64,000 bases of DNA from Chaetomium olivaceum. Its lineage: Eukaryota; Ascomycota; Sordariomycetes; Sordariales; Chaetomiaceae. The notes under the pieces were generated by a model, which ran no database searches, had not been told where the DNA came from, and saw only the letters and a program-made list of their open reading frames with translations. The first letter of the stretch is position 1, and the number at the start of each line of letters is the position of its first letter. The stretch covers positions 248,001 to 312,000 of the forward strand of contig JAYWVB010000032.1 in the NCBI GenBank assembly GCA_039881045.1. The letters are read 5' to 3'. The position numbers were made by a program, and so were the translations under genes. Positions 11,139-21,832 of the stretch are shown piece after piece.

Positions 11139-11717
11139 TCAGCCAACACAGTTCAAATAACCCTGAGAAATCATACAATGCAAGAATAACCACAAGCAGC
11201 AACTCACCGTTTGATCAGAGCACCCAGAGGGCGTCTGGTAGCCGTACGCGCCCGTGTTGATGAACAGGGCCTGTTTCGCGCACACCAGCCAGGCGCCGAC
11301 GTTTTGGCGCTTGACGTCCGGGTGCGACCAGGTCAGGGTGTCACCCTGCCAGGCGAAGGTGCCAAAGGTGCTCTTAGTGGTGTTGAACGAGGTGGCCAGC
11401 GTGCGCGGCGGGTTGGCCTTGTCGGCGGGCTCCTCCACCCACATGTATAGAGGCGGGTTGGACACCTTGTTGACCAATTGTCCGCTCTCGATCTGGAACT
11501 GCCCGGCCGTGGTGTGTGACTCGAGCAGCGCCGTCCCGGGCACGTTGGCCGGGATCGTCTGGAGGTACTTGTGGTAGTTGGGCGGCACCACGGCGCGGAT
11601 CCAGTAGGCCCCGTTCTGGAGCGTTGTCGGCGAGGGCGTTGAGACCGGGTCGTCAGCCACCACCACAGGCGAGGACAGGGCCGTGCCAAAGAGCGCCGCG
11701 ATCAATATCGACTTCAT
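11139..11717 (-). CDS. Small secreted protein, DUF7907-like
   Basis: Starts at 11717 with a signal peptide (MKSILIAALFGTALSSPVVV). The body of about 150 residues matches, from memory, a family of small secreted fungal proteins: a TTAGQFQIESGQLV segment, SFNTTKSTFGTFAW, and the closing AYGYQTPSGCSDQT. A 45-base intron at 11163-11207 (GTGAGT to CTCAG) keeps the frame and gives a short tail GYLNCVG after the last Cys; the total becomes 534 bases (177 residues). Reading through the intron is also open, so retention is possible. Two N-X-T/S sites could be glycosylated. Function is unknown; an extracellular or wall role is inferred only from the signal peptide. It lies between two solo LTRs. Confidence 0.78.
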   Translation of the reverse strand: MKSILIAALFGTALSSPVVVADDPVSTPSPTTLQNGAYWIRAVVPPNYHKYLQTIPANVPGTALLESHTTAGQFQIESGQLVNKVSNPPLYMWVEEPADKANPPRTLATSFNTTKSTFGTFAWQGDTLTWSHPDVKRQNVGAWLVCAKQALFINTGAYGYQTPSGCSDQTVSCCLWLFLHCMISQGYLNCVG

Positions 11718-12787
11718 CGTGATGATCTGCGGGTTACAAGCCGTGAGTGGTATATACTGATGGCGATGGACTACTGCCGGTTCTCAGCCAGCGGCCGACC
11801 GCGAAGCTTATGTGTTTGTTTCCGGAGACCTCTATCCTTGGCCCGCAGTGGGTCGACCGAAGCTCAACGACAGATGAGTTCGGAACTCGAGGCCATGACG
11901 CCGGAAGAAGAGGGGCGTTGGCAATCTATTTTGATGTCAAACCGACGTTCCGGCGTGACATCTTCCACTTCGCGCGGGACCCCAGATTCCGTCCTGCGCG
12001 GGAGCCTTCCCCTGCGGATCTTAATTCCGCTACTTCTGCGGATTGGCCCAAAACAAGATCCCGGAAAAGTTCACGCCCGTGGTTTGCATGGGTGGCCGGG
12101 TAAATCCTCTCTCCCATGCCGCGCACCCGGTTGGGATCAACCTGCTGGCCTGACGATGGTGTAATCACCAATGACACTTGGACAGCCTGCCAGGCCGAGC
12201 TCCTCGAGTTTAAACCTAGCCTTTCGGATACACTCCCTGTAGTAGCTGCTAGTATACCATCTTGAAGGGGTCAGTGGTGACCCCTGCAAGCCACGGAGGG
12301 TCAATCAGGTTTCTTATTATCTTTTCTTCTTTTTTCTTTTCTTTTTCGAGACTTTCTCTTCCTAATAATTAACCGGAATAAGTCCCTGCTAGGAGGAACG
12401 CCCAGAATGTGGATAACAGTAATGTGGTACCTTATGATATGCGATCATGGTGAACAACATTGAAGGCAAACAGTAGGGTACCGTCGGGCCATTCACTTCG
12501 TGACAATGACAGAACCCGGTGCCCATTCAGTCAGAGGAAAACGCCTTAATAGGGCAATGCAGGATGTTTCTCTGGCAATATGAGCGGCAGCGGTACCGAT
12601 ATTAAATCCATGTCTTTCAATAACAGTCTCATAATAGCTTCTTCGAGCCCTTCCCCGAGATGGTGATGCCGGCAATTCATGCCCAGAATGTGCAACTACT
12701 ACGATATCCCTCCTATAATGCTCCCCGGAGCCAGTGAACCGGTGACTTACGATCAAGGCCTTGTCCTTGGTTTCAGGGTACGCCAAT
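11718..12787. other. Spacer with pyrimidine tract
   Basis: Contains a T/C-rich tract at about 12312-12350 on the plus strand. A 97-codon open frame at 12493-12786 on the minus strand immediately follows the stop of the BNR gene and has no recognisable content. I see no supported gene. Confidence 0.5.
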
Positions 12788-13843
12788 TCATTCCGTCACG
12801 ATGCTCAGAAGACGGCTTTTGATGATCGATGTTGACTCGTAAACAGCCATAGCGGAGGCGTCGCCCATGCGCATGATGCCGGGCCAGGAACTCAACCGCT
12901 CACCAATAACCTGGGGCTCGCCCCAGCTAAGGCATCCATTGGGTGCCAGCGTGCCAAAGATGGCTTTGATGGTGGCTCCCGACGGCCACGTAGGGTCGTC
13001 ATCCTCATCCTCGTCCGTCATAAACACGACCGCCACCGACCCATCCGCAAAGGATGTAATCTGAGGTGCCCCAGCGTTCCGCCCTTCCTTTGGCACATAC
13101 ACCGGCTGCCGCGACTCAAATGTCTCGGCGTTATCGAAAGACAGGACTGCCTCAATGGAAAAGGTGCCGAGGCGGGTTGTCTCCATGACGAGGATGAGCG
13201 CCTCCAGCTCCCCATCGCAACTTTTCATGGCCGCCACCCCCACCATGCCGTCGCGGAGTGCCTCACCCTGGCCGGTCACGCGCTGGGTCGCCGTCCAAGT
13301 GGCGCCGCCGTCAATGCTGCGCACCAGCATAGTGTCCTGGTCGTCCGTATCCATCTCCTGCGAGAAGTACATGTGGATCTCACCATCATCCGTGTCGGCC
13401 ATGCGGAGGAAGGGTTCCCAGAGACCAAACGGGGCGGGCTTCTCGGCGGCCTGGGACAGGAAAGTCCAAGTCTGGCCGCCATCGGTGGACTGGCAAACGG
13501 TGATGCGGAAGTAGGTGTGGGTGCTGTCCTCGCCGAGGTCGTGATTTCGGAACGCGGCAAGGATGGTGGGCGGGCTCGAATCGGTGGATGCGGGCAGCTC
13601 GAGGAGAAAAAGGTTGTCGCAGTCGCCGGAGGAGCGTGCTACTTCGCCGTGAGGCTCAAAGGTGGCAGCCTCATCGGTGCTGCGTTTGACGGTGAGAACG
13701 CGCTGTCCGTCGGGCTCGAAAGCCGTGAAGCCTGCAAGGATGGAACCATCTGCGAGGCGGCAGAGGCGCGGGTACGTGCTGGGGGTCTCATGGATAAAGA
13801 GCTCATTCTCTGCGCATTCCAATCGACGAAGAGCAATGTCCAT
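12788..13843 (-). CDS. BNR/Asp-box (sialidase-like) beta-propeller protein
   Basis: A 351-residue single-exon gene read from ATG 13843 (MDIALRRLECAENELFIHET). Asp-box motifs (S-x-D-x-G-x-T/x-W) recur with the spacing of a propeller: STDEAATFE, STDGGQTWTF, SIDGGATWTA and the degenerate SFDNAETFE. An RLADGSILAGF segment near the N terminus and GAPQITSFADGSVAVVF are typical blade openings. The closest described fold group is the sialidase superfamily including GH93 exo-arabinanases, but I cannot assign the substrate. The frame stays open upstream to 14050 and would add a hydrophobic stretch (LLAIISIALICA), so a longer start with a signal anchor is an alternative. The gene lies inside the solo-LTR island. 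Confidence 0.8.
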   Translation of the reverse strand: MDIALRRLECAENELFIHETPSTYPRLCRLADGSILAGFTAFEPDGQRVLTVKRSTDEAATFEPHGEVARSSGDCDNLFLLELPASTDSSPPTILAAFRNHDLGEDSTHTYFRITVCQSTDGGQTWTFLSQAAEKPAPFGLWEPFLRMADTDDGEIHMYFSQEMDTDDQDTMLVRSIDGGATWTATQRVTGQGEALRDGMVGVAAMKSCDGELEALILVMETTRLGTFSIEAVLSFDNAETFESRQPVYVPKEGRNAGAPQITSFADGSVAVVFMTDEDEDDDPTWPSGATIKAIFGTLAPNGCLSWGEPQVIGERLSSWPGIMRMGDASAMAVYESTSIIKSRLLSIVTE

Positions 13844-14560
13844 GTTGATCGTAATGCTAGCGTGTGGTTTGCAGGTGCTGGTTTTGCTGAGAGTCTGGTG
13901 GACGAAGTGATGGGTGATTGTTGAGCGAGCGCAAATGAGGGCGATGGAAATGATGGCCAGTAAACAGAAAACCGGGAGGGGACTCGACAAATTAACTGCC
14001 CTGGACTGTGGGTTGAGGGGCCCAGAAGGTGCCCCAAAACCCTTGTACATCGCATCAACAAGGAAAGAACGCTGGCGGTCTTTGGAGAGGTAAGACCAAG
14101 TTTCACTAAATCACGGGAAGGCACGGTGGACAGGTGAGGTGCAAAGAAAGTGGGCCCTTGGGGTGTGGCGGACGGTTCCAGATCGACGTTTCCACAGTTT
14201 CCTTCGTCCCTGGACTCCTGGGGCTAAGTTGCACGTCTTTTACTCGGAATCATAGGCAAGACAATCACACGAGGAGTCGAAATATACAATCCCGAAGTTT
14301 TAGTGCAGCTCACTCTGGCTTCTACGTCGCGTGATTCGATCGCTTAGCCCGCTCTGTCGCCTCGTCTCTCGATCAGCCTCATGAGAAACTCGCCGGTGGG
14401 GTTAGAAAGATTCCCGAGTCGCCTGTCTATTAGGTAGCAGCGGTAGCTTAAGACTCGGAGCAACCTGTGCATATGAATTTACTCCACCAATTCAATGGCC
14501 GCTCCAGGCAAAACCCTGCAGACTTCGGTCTGCATCGCCTCCAGCAGTATCTCCATCGGT
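13844..14560. other. Spacer / 5' region of BNR gene
   Basis: Holds the possible N-terminal extension or leader of the BNR gene and unassigned sequence up to the second family A solo LTR. Nothing else is supported. Confidence 0.5.
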
Positions 14561-14564
14561 GTAA

Positions 14565-14957
14565 TGAGCTGGGGCGCGCCCAGCGCAGGGATACTCTTTG
14601 CTTGTTCAGGGGTAGGGGTCTTTTGTTTTTCCGTTTTGCGCGTTGCATTTTCAGCTGTATATAAGAAGGCTCGGGATGGACCAGTCTCTTGGTCTCAAGC
14701 AGAGAAGGAAATCAGACATCAAGTTCACCAACTTTCGAAAGTAAAGGATCCGCCACGATAATGCAACGCAGCGACGTGTGACTGCGTGCTTCTTCCCCTG
14801 AACAGAGGGGGGACACTTGTTTATTTGCCTGCCAGATGGTTACGGGGTGAGTTTGCATCTCGCATGGCTAAACAGTTCATGCACAGAGATAGGAGTTTCG
14901 GTGTTGTGATGCCCTGCGTCCAGTTTTGCAGATGCAGTCAAACCCAGCACTTGATCA
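14565..14957 (+). mobile_element. Solo LTR, family A, copy 2
   Basis: A 393-base element from TGAGCTGGGG to CTTGATCA, flanked by the exact 4-base duplication GTAA (14561-14564 and 14958-14961). It is the inverted counterpart of 7596-7982. About twenty substitutions, mostly transitions, and one short indel separate the two. A TATA-like box, TATATAAG, lies at about 14658. Sequence similarity ends exactly at the proposed termini in both copies, which together with different duplications (TTAT and GTAA) shows two independent insertions. Confidence 0.87.
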
Positions 14958-14961
14958 GTAA

Positions 14962-16771
14962 ACAGGGTAACGATCGAGAGAACTACCACGCAGTGGTCCA
15001 GATGCATTGGGTGGACTTTCTCAGCCTTGATCCTTCCCCAGAACATGCCGACCATCTCAGCATCACCATCGCGGATCACAGCGCCCCCGAGTCGCCAAAG
15101 CGGGCAGAACGGTTGCCAGGTGATTCGTCGAGAACGACATGATGCTCCCGCGAATGGAAGGGGAAGCAAACCCCCCGACACCCGTATGTATATAACCTAC
15201 GTCGGCCTTCCTGGACAAAATATCGCCATACGTTGTTCCAGTGGTCGACCCGGTTTTGAACACTTTGTTCTCCGCTTTAGCTCTCTCGTTGTTGTGACCA
15301 CAGTAGGCCGAGAACTTAAAAGCCGACACGCATGGATCCTAACTCATGATGCGGTGTCGTTCCTTAATTGGCAACGTGGGGGTGGTGACTGTGAATGGAG
15401 TTGATGTTATCTCGATATCCCTCATTTTGGCCTAAATTTCACGAACCACATCATACATACGACTCTTACTCAGGGCTTTGACATAATGGATCTTCGCGGA
15501 TGCAGAATCATGGGGCAATAATACTACGCGAGGCCCGTGGGGTTGCTACCCGTCTGGTAGCGTTTGCGAGAAGTGGTCTCCTAGTCTCTGATATCCAAGG
15601 ACATCTTTTCAAATTTCCAAGGGTGCTCACAGAGCAGCCCAAGACCCTGGCCAAGATCAAACCATAACTACCTACCTACCTAAGCTCAAGGACGCAAGCT
15701 AGTGACCTAAGTTGGCTGCCAACGGCCTGATGTGGGTCGTCTTGGTCATATCTCTAGGTAGGTCAAGTCGTCATTGTCCCTATCCCCCCTTCTTGTTGTC
15801 GTGCAAAGTTGGCCGTGGGATTAATACTCATTATTATTATGCATAATCTCCGGCTTAATTATTGCAGCTGGTATCTTCCAACTCTTTCCACCTTCAGCAA
15901 CAAGTGCGGTAGTTCTACAAATACTTTCAGTATGCGGTTCAATGTTTTATACTGTGCATATGATATGTCACTTGATTGGCGCTTGCTGTTCGAGGTGGGA
16001 TCGGTCAAACCCCAAGTGAGGATACCGGAGCTCCCCTTCGTTTATAAAATGGTAACCTCACTCAATCGACCTTTCACACAGCAAACTTTCAAGTTTCTAT
16101 TGTTACGTCCAAGTAGTTCTACTGACTGATGGCTATGGTGAGGATCGCGCGACTGATGGATTTAGTTCTTTAAAGAGCAAATTAACTCGTTCAAAGTACC
16201 AGACACCGCCGGCGGGAACGATTTAAATCCCATCCAGCCTTGCCTCGCCCAACGACTTGGCAAATACTCGGTGTCTAAAATGAGTCTTTTAACCCTTCAT
16301 GCCGCTTTTTTTTGGTCAGCCCATCGTCCAACACCCAACAGACAGCCCACGGGGATCGGATGGGCCTGGAACTCAGCCCTCCTTCACGACCAATGAATAC
16401 TCCCGGTCGAGAGAGCAAGAGTGGAGATTTTCAAGCGAAAGGATCACTTCCCTGCAATATTTGGAGATTGCACCTTGCTTGGTCTAGTGCAAGGTCTTTG
16501 CGACTCCGGCGAGGCACACTGTTCTGAAGGTCTTCCGAGGAACATACCACGGCACTCTGGCGTGAGCCGATATCATAAATACAATGGTTTCGTATACATC
16601 CAAAACTCCTTCCTCTCATAATCTGCTCTCTCGGTAATCACCTCGCATCGCATCCATCTCTGTCGAGCACCGTTCGCAGCAAACCAACGGGTTCGATAGG
16701 TCGGTTCCAAGGCCTCCCGTCGCTCAGCAACGCTCTTCTCTCTAAACCGGTACCATAATTTATTATTTAAG
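14962..16771. other. Gene-free spacer
   Basis: About 1.8 kb with no recognisable ORF. It contains (CCTA)n runs at 15668-15682 and 15754-15763. The 3' part is the promoter side of the next gene. Confidence 0.55.
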
Positions 16772-17394
16772 ATGCAGACTCGTACGGCCCTCATCACCCT
16801 AGCCTTTAGCGCCTCAACCTCAGCACTGGTCCACAACGCGGTCCCCGCTATCCTTCGACCTGCCGTGACGCCTGCGCCGCTTGTGGCCCGCGCCGACCTG
16901 GCTGATGACCCAAGTTGTTTGGCAGCGGCGGAAGACTTCACGGATGCCAATATGCCATCGCCTACCCCAACTCTTGCCTCCTGGATCATCGAAAATGAGC
17001 GCCGTGAGGGTATCGACAACATTGCAAGTGCTTTCGTGGACGGCAAGCTACTCAACGACGACGAGATCGACAAAGTCTGCCCCGGGTCGTGGCCACTCTC
17101 ACACCGCCGGCTTCTTTGGCGAGCGCATATAGCGTATACAGCAGCCGAATGTCGAGCTGGCAAGTCAGCGTCGCGCCCATCGCCAGCAACGCCATGGCCC
17201 AGTGCACTGGCGGTGGCCAGGTCGGCCTGATCGGCGCTTACGTGGGGTTTATCATGGCTACGAATGTCCCTCAGTGTACGAGTGCCTTGCACAGCCACAA
17301 TAATGCCCTATCGTCTGCCAACACGGCAAAGCCGAGATACGTTGCTGCTGCGTTCGGTGTTGCCAGCTTGGCTGCTAGCTTTGCCCTCTTCTGA
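16772..17394 (+). CDS. Infection-structure-type secreted, GPI-anchored-like protein, frameshifted
   Basis: Starts at 16772 with a signal peptide (MQTRTALITLAFSASTSALV), followed by a mature region with spaced Cys (DDPSCLAAAEDF, DKVCP). Beyond about 17082 the continuation is in a different frame: ATLTPPASLASAYSVYSSR, then two more Cys (MAQCTGGGQ, NVPQCTSAL) and a hydrophobic C-terminus (YVAAAFGVASLAASFALF) suitable for GPI attachment. The layout (signal, four Cys, PTPPxSL-like stretch, hydrophobic tail) resembles fungal proteins annotated as infection structure specific. The length (623) is not a multiple of three; the slip lies in the CCCCGGG run at 17080-17086. Cell-surface location is inferred; function is unknown. 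Confidence 0.7.
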
Positions 17395-17992
17395 TCACGG
17401 CTTGGGAGGTGTAGAAAGAGAGAGGGCCGTGGCGGCACCCGGGGCGTCTGTAATACGAAGTTCAAGAAGGATGATATGCAATCAGACTTCCCAGAGCCAG
17501 GTTTCTCGCCATGTCAATCTGTACCATGTTCGTTTTCTCCCTGCTTGAAAGCTTAGCAATGAATGAAGCTCGGCCTGGAACCAATGCTGGGTACTGGTTA
17601 TGATGATGTCGGTGGCCACGCCGAGGGCAGTGGCAAGTTTATTGTATAGAGAGAGTAGGGCGATAGTTTGAGAGAATGAGAGAATACTGGAGTGACTTGG
17701 GGGGGATCACTCGTCTATAAAGAAGGTGGTTCTAGTTACCAAGATATAGAAAACATCTAGAACAAAGTAGTTACACAATATCCCATTCATGAGATCATCA
17801 GGTTGCCCTCGGCTTCTTTCCCCCTTCTGTCGTTCCCCTCCTTCGAGCCCGTGGCTTCTAACGCCGCAAAAACACCAAGGTTGAAAAACACACCCAATTA
17901 TTTTACATCAAGTAGAAGCACAACGGGATGATGACAAAAGAAGATTGAAGTGAGCGCGGGGAAAGAATTCCTACTCAACGTGACGATCCAGG
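17395..17992. other. Spacer
   Basis: Convergent 3' regions of the secreted protein gene and the FTA2-like gene. GA-rich stretch at about 17644-17690; nothing else seen. Confidence 0.55.
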
Positions 17993-19070
17993 TCACCGTT
18001 TAAGGTCGATCTCCATCGAAATAGTTCGGGCATCGCCAAGATCGGTTACAACAGGACGGGCTGAATCGTCTCCGTTACTTCCCAACAATGTGACGCCATT
18101 AGTTGAACGGGGAACAACAATCTTACGCGTGATATCCCAGCTGTTCGTGAAACCCAGCCAGCAAAACCGCGACTTTGCATTCCGCGGGACGACGGCGGTC
18201 GGACTCCAACCCGGAGTCAGCGGCGAGCACACGTCATTGATGTCGATGAGCCTGCCACCATGCCAGTTATCGGGTTTATATGGCTCCATGGCAAAGCCTA
18301 CGGCATAGAAGAAATCTAGATGGGCTTGTCCGACCTCAAGGTTCTGTCGGGCCCCTGGCACCAGCTCGTACACAAGTGCCCAGTGCCAGTCTACTTCGTT
18401 GTCTACGTCATTTGATACGGGAGGATCTAGATGGGGGATGTCATCCCGGTCGACAGCTGTCCAACCGTAGCATATTGGTATCGGGGGGAAAGGCGGCAAA
18501 GGAATTGTGTCCTCGGGCGGTGGAGTTGATGGAGTCGAACACTTGGATTCGTCGCTGAATGCATATAGGTTGAAGGCGGCGTGTCGATTTGTTATCGGTT
18601 TTCTCATGGGGGAGATTGGACGGTCGGCGTGGGATTCGGCGTCAGCCATCGACCACTTCATTTTCTCGAGAAGTGCGACGGTCAAACACTCATTCTCCAG
18701 ACCCCATTCAGGCACGGTATAACCTTGGCCGTGTATCCGTGGCTGACGGTTGGGCCGTCGTGTCTGCCAAAACTTGGGGTTTGTTAGCGTCGCCGTTTTG
18801 TATTAAGAGGGGAGGCTGTCCTTGTGGTATACGACTCACGATCTTCAAAGCAACGGGGTCATCATCACCAAACTTCACCTTGAAGACGAGTCCATGTATT
18901 CCGTGCCCAAGGTAATCGAGCCATTCTATCTTTGTTCCGTGCCTAGGGAAGCGGCGTAGTTTGAGGCGGATAAAATCGCGCCACGCTGTCGAAGGTGGGC
19001 CTTCAAGGACCTCATTTTCTAAAGGCGGTAGCTCGTCTGGATTGCTGTCTTCGAATGCTAAGGATGCCAT
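17993..19070 (-). CDS. Protein-kinase-fold protein, FTA2-like
   Basis: Two exons, 19070-18840 and 18772-17993 (1011 bases, 336 residues). The 67-base intron (GTGAGT...CAAG) rejoins VALKI to FWQTRRPNRQ in frame. The N-terminal part has a kinase-like Gly-rich loop and invariant-Lys strand: WLDYLGHGIHGLVFKVKFG then DPVALK. The lobe continues with an ECLTVALLEK helix and a Pro-rich insertion (STPPPEDTIPLPPFPPIP). In many ascomycetes this arrangement is annotated as an FTA2-type (Sim4 kinetochore subunit) or protein-kinase-like domain. I do not see HRD or DFG motifs, so it is probably not an active kinase. A kinetochore role is inferred from the family label only; such paralogs are numerous in these fungi and mostly uncharacterised. 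Confidence 0.72.
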
Positions 19071-19264
19071 TGCAAAGTGGAGATATGGAAGTGCAGAAAT
19101 GGTGACGGACGGACGACGCAGCTGGGCTCTTCTTATACTGCTTATCAACGAAGGTCCGAGAGCGAACCTTATGATCCATTACCTGCACGGTCTTCGATCA
19201 CGGGGCTCATCCCCGCTTTCCAACTGTCCGTTCGTGCGTTCTGTATTAGCGGGGCAACAACATA

Positions 19265-20937
19265 TTACAAGGCCGGTCCATCCCAGCTCTCTCTCCTCAA
19301 CCTCCCAAACCAGGCCTGTTTATGGGGGAACGTAATCTCCTTCTCCTTGGTGAACCCGGAGTACTCGAGATGTTGGATGAACCTGCCCAGCTCGTCAGTA
19401 ATCTTCAGACCCCACCCACGACCAGAGACGACACATGGCTCACCTCGTATTATCCACCCTCGGTTCGAGGCAGATACTCATGGTGCGGTAGTCAGCACAG
19501 AACATCCAATGCACCAGACTGGTCAGCCAGCTCTGCACGCGCCCTGGCCCACTCCTCGCCGATCAGCACATGGCACCCGCGGTCCCAGTCATCAACCGCA
19601 GGCGACCCAGCATACCGGCCGAGGAGGTCCTCCTTTACCCAGTACAACTCGAAATATCCAAACGGCACGCCGTCCCACAGGCCGATGACAGGGAAGCTGT
19701 GGCGGCTCTGCAAGGCGGCCGTTAGGAAGCCGGCGGCGTACTCGCCCCAGAACTTGGAAACCCGCGGGTTGGCGTGCCACGACTCGAGTAGGGCCGAGTC
19801 CGGCATGGCCAGGAGGCGAGATTGCTGCTGTTGTGTTGATATCGGCGGGTTAGGCCCGACAGGTCCCATATATGGCACCGGCTTGGGCGATATCGATGCG
19901 ACGCGGAAAGAGAGATACTGCCCAACAGAGGGGACGAAGCGTGTGTAAAAGACCTCGCCCATGCGCGGCGGTTTCGGGCGGAGCGGGTGGCGCACGTGGT
20001 TGGTAATGGTATATTGTAATGGTGGGGGTGGGTAGTATGTTGGGAGGTGGGACGCGCTGAAGAAGGGGCTAATAGGGAATGAGGGCACGCTAGTCAGTAA
20101 GGTAGGCGGCGCGGCGCCGGGTAAGTCGCCCGCTTCCGCGATGGCAAGCTGCGGGTGGATTGCCGCGGCGTGCTCCCCAGGCAGTGGCGAGCCCGGCCGG
20201 CTTGAGACTGGCGATCCGGGGTACGGAGAGCGGGGATTTCTGTTGCCGACGGGCTGAAGCGTGAAGAGGAACAATCGTCCCGGGATCTGCCAGAACATGC
20301 TCCGAGTGACAAACATGTTCGCCCAAATGTCATCAGTGTCTACAAGCGCGGTCCCCACGGCCGAGTTAAGACTCGCAATCAGCCCCATGCGCTCCAATTT
20401 CGGTAGCAAGTTCCGCCCACGTAGCATGCCATCTCGCTTGATGCGTACCCACCACTCGCCCCGGGGTTTGCCGGCATCAGGTGTAAGCTTTGAGGCTTCG
20501 GTCGTGAGGGTGGTAGATGGCGGCGGTTGGTGGAAGTACCAGTAGAGTGTTACCCAGAGCATCATGGCAGTCTGGCGTGTTGGACTCGCGGGGGGCTTGA
20601 ATTCGGCGTTGGAGGGGTTCGAGATGGACGAGATGAAGAGGCTGTCGTGCTGTAGGGTCGGTCGCTTGAAGGAGCGGAAGTGCGATGCCTTGTCTGTACT
20701 GGGGCTCCCTTCGGTAGTCTCCTGAGAAGAACCAGGAATACTCGACGCAACCTCGTCGCCGTCGCCGTCCTCAGTGTGAATCACGATGGTCCATCCGATC
20801 GGGAAGGCATTGTGATGCGTGCTGAGCTCGGTCGATTTGAAGAACAGACCCGCAAAGACCGGCGTCACGTTAAATCGCTGCCCATCGGGCAGATAGATGG
20901 TTTGCGGTCCCATTGGTGTTGTTCCCTTGTGTGGCAC
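19265..20937 (-). CDS. Siderophore N-acyltransferase (SidF/SidL family), frameshifted
   Basis: GNAT-fold enzyme that acylates N5-hydroxyornithine in hydroxamate siderophore assembly. SidL-type enzymes use acetyl-CoA; SidF-type use anhydromevalonyl-CoA. I cannot tell which this is. Exons are 20937-19444 and 19382-19265 with a 61-base intron (GTGAGC...GGCAG). The N-terminal half has YLPDGQRFNVTPVFAGLFFK and WWVRIKRDGMLRGRNLLPKL. The C-terminal acyltransferase core has FGYFELYWVKED, HVLIGEEWAR, SWLTSLVHWMFCADYRTMSI, LEPRVDNTRF, and a final SFPHKQ-like ITFPHKQAWF. Between GEEWAR and VQSWL (about 19537-19545) two bases seem missing or one extra, because the conserved helix continues in another frame; total length is 3n+1. 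Start could also be the Met at 20913. Confidence 0.83.
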
Positions 20938-21832
20938 CTTGCGTGCGAAGGCGCGTCGTGGTCTGGAAGAAGCTCGGCACCTTTGAAGCCTTCAATTCGC
21001 GGGGTTTCTGCCGGAGTGACGCGGGAGGCGGGGCAACACGCTGCCTGTGGCTGACCCCTGCCATTTCGAATTGCGCAGTGAATCAAACCATCCAAGTCTA
21101 TCGGACGGAGCCGGGATCTCGGGCAGAGAGTGAATTGTAAGTTAGCTTTACTCATTTGGTTATTTAATGCGTATAAATGCACGATCGTGGTGGCGCTGTT
21201 CGCGTGATGATGGGTCACAACCAGCGGTCCGTCCTTGCCGTCTCAGGCTCCTTGTATGTACAGTACGAATACATACATGTACGTACATACATATAATACT
21301 GTATGGACCATCCACTCCAGGCCTACCTGTGCTCCAGGCCCCACTTGAGCTCCTGGCCCACTTGAGGCCACTGCGACATCAAGTGTTGTCACAGGTCTGA
21401 AATGTATGGCGCGTCCTTGAAAGACCCCGCAAAAAACCGCCAAGCCCTTGACAACACCACAGGACGCGTATTCTTTCGAAGGTCCTCGTATTGTACTATA
21501 ACGGCAGAATAAAACATGATAAAAATGGTATCTGGAGATACGCCTTGTCGAGGCGCATTGAATTATATATATCACAAGTGATGCATCGCCGTGGTTGTTG
21601 AGATGCACGCGTTCGAAGCTGTCGTCGATGCAGTCACTAAATGAGAGACGCTATCTGCCCTGTTGATTAGGTGCTGGACCCCCTGTGCTTTATAGGGGTC
21701 TTCAGGCCTCAACACCAAGCAATGACTATCACACAAAGAGCTGGAGGTCAGGCGGAATGAACCAATAACGTTATTAACCAACTAGTTACTACAGTATCTA
21801 AGCCAGATAAACCACCGCCTACCCACCACCGG
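20938..21832. other. Spacer left of the Crypton
   Basis: No gene. It contains a TACATACATGTACGTACATACATATA-like purine/pyrimidine alternation at about 21268-21296 and a short direct repeat of CCCACTTGAG at about 21340-21364. Confidence 0.5.

Noticed and set aside
12493..12786. 97-codon minus-strand ORF just below the BNR gene
   Set aside because: No recognisable sequence, no plausible promoter, and it overlaps the 3' flank; not supported as a gene.
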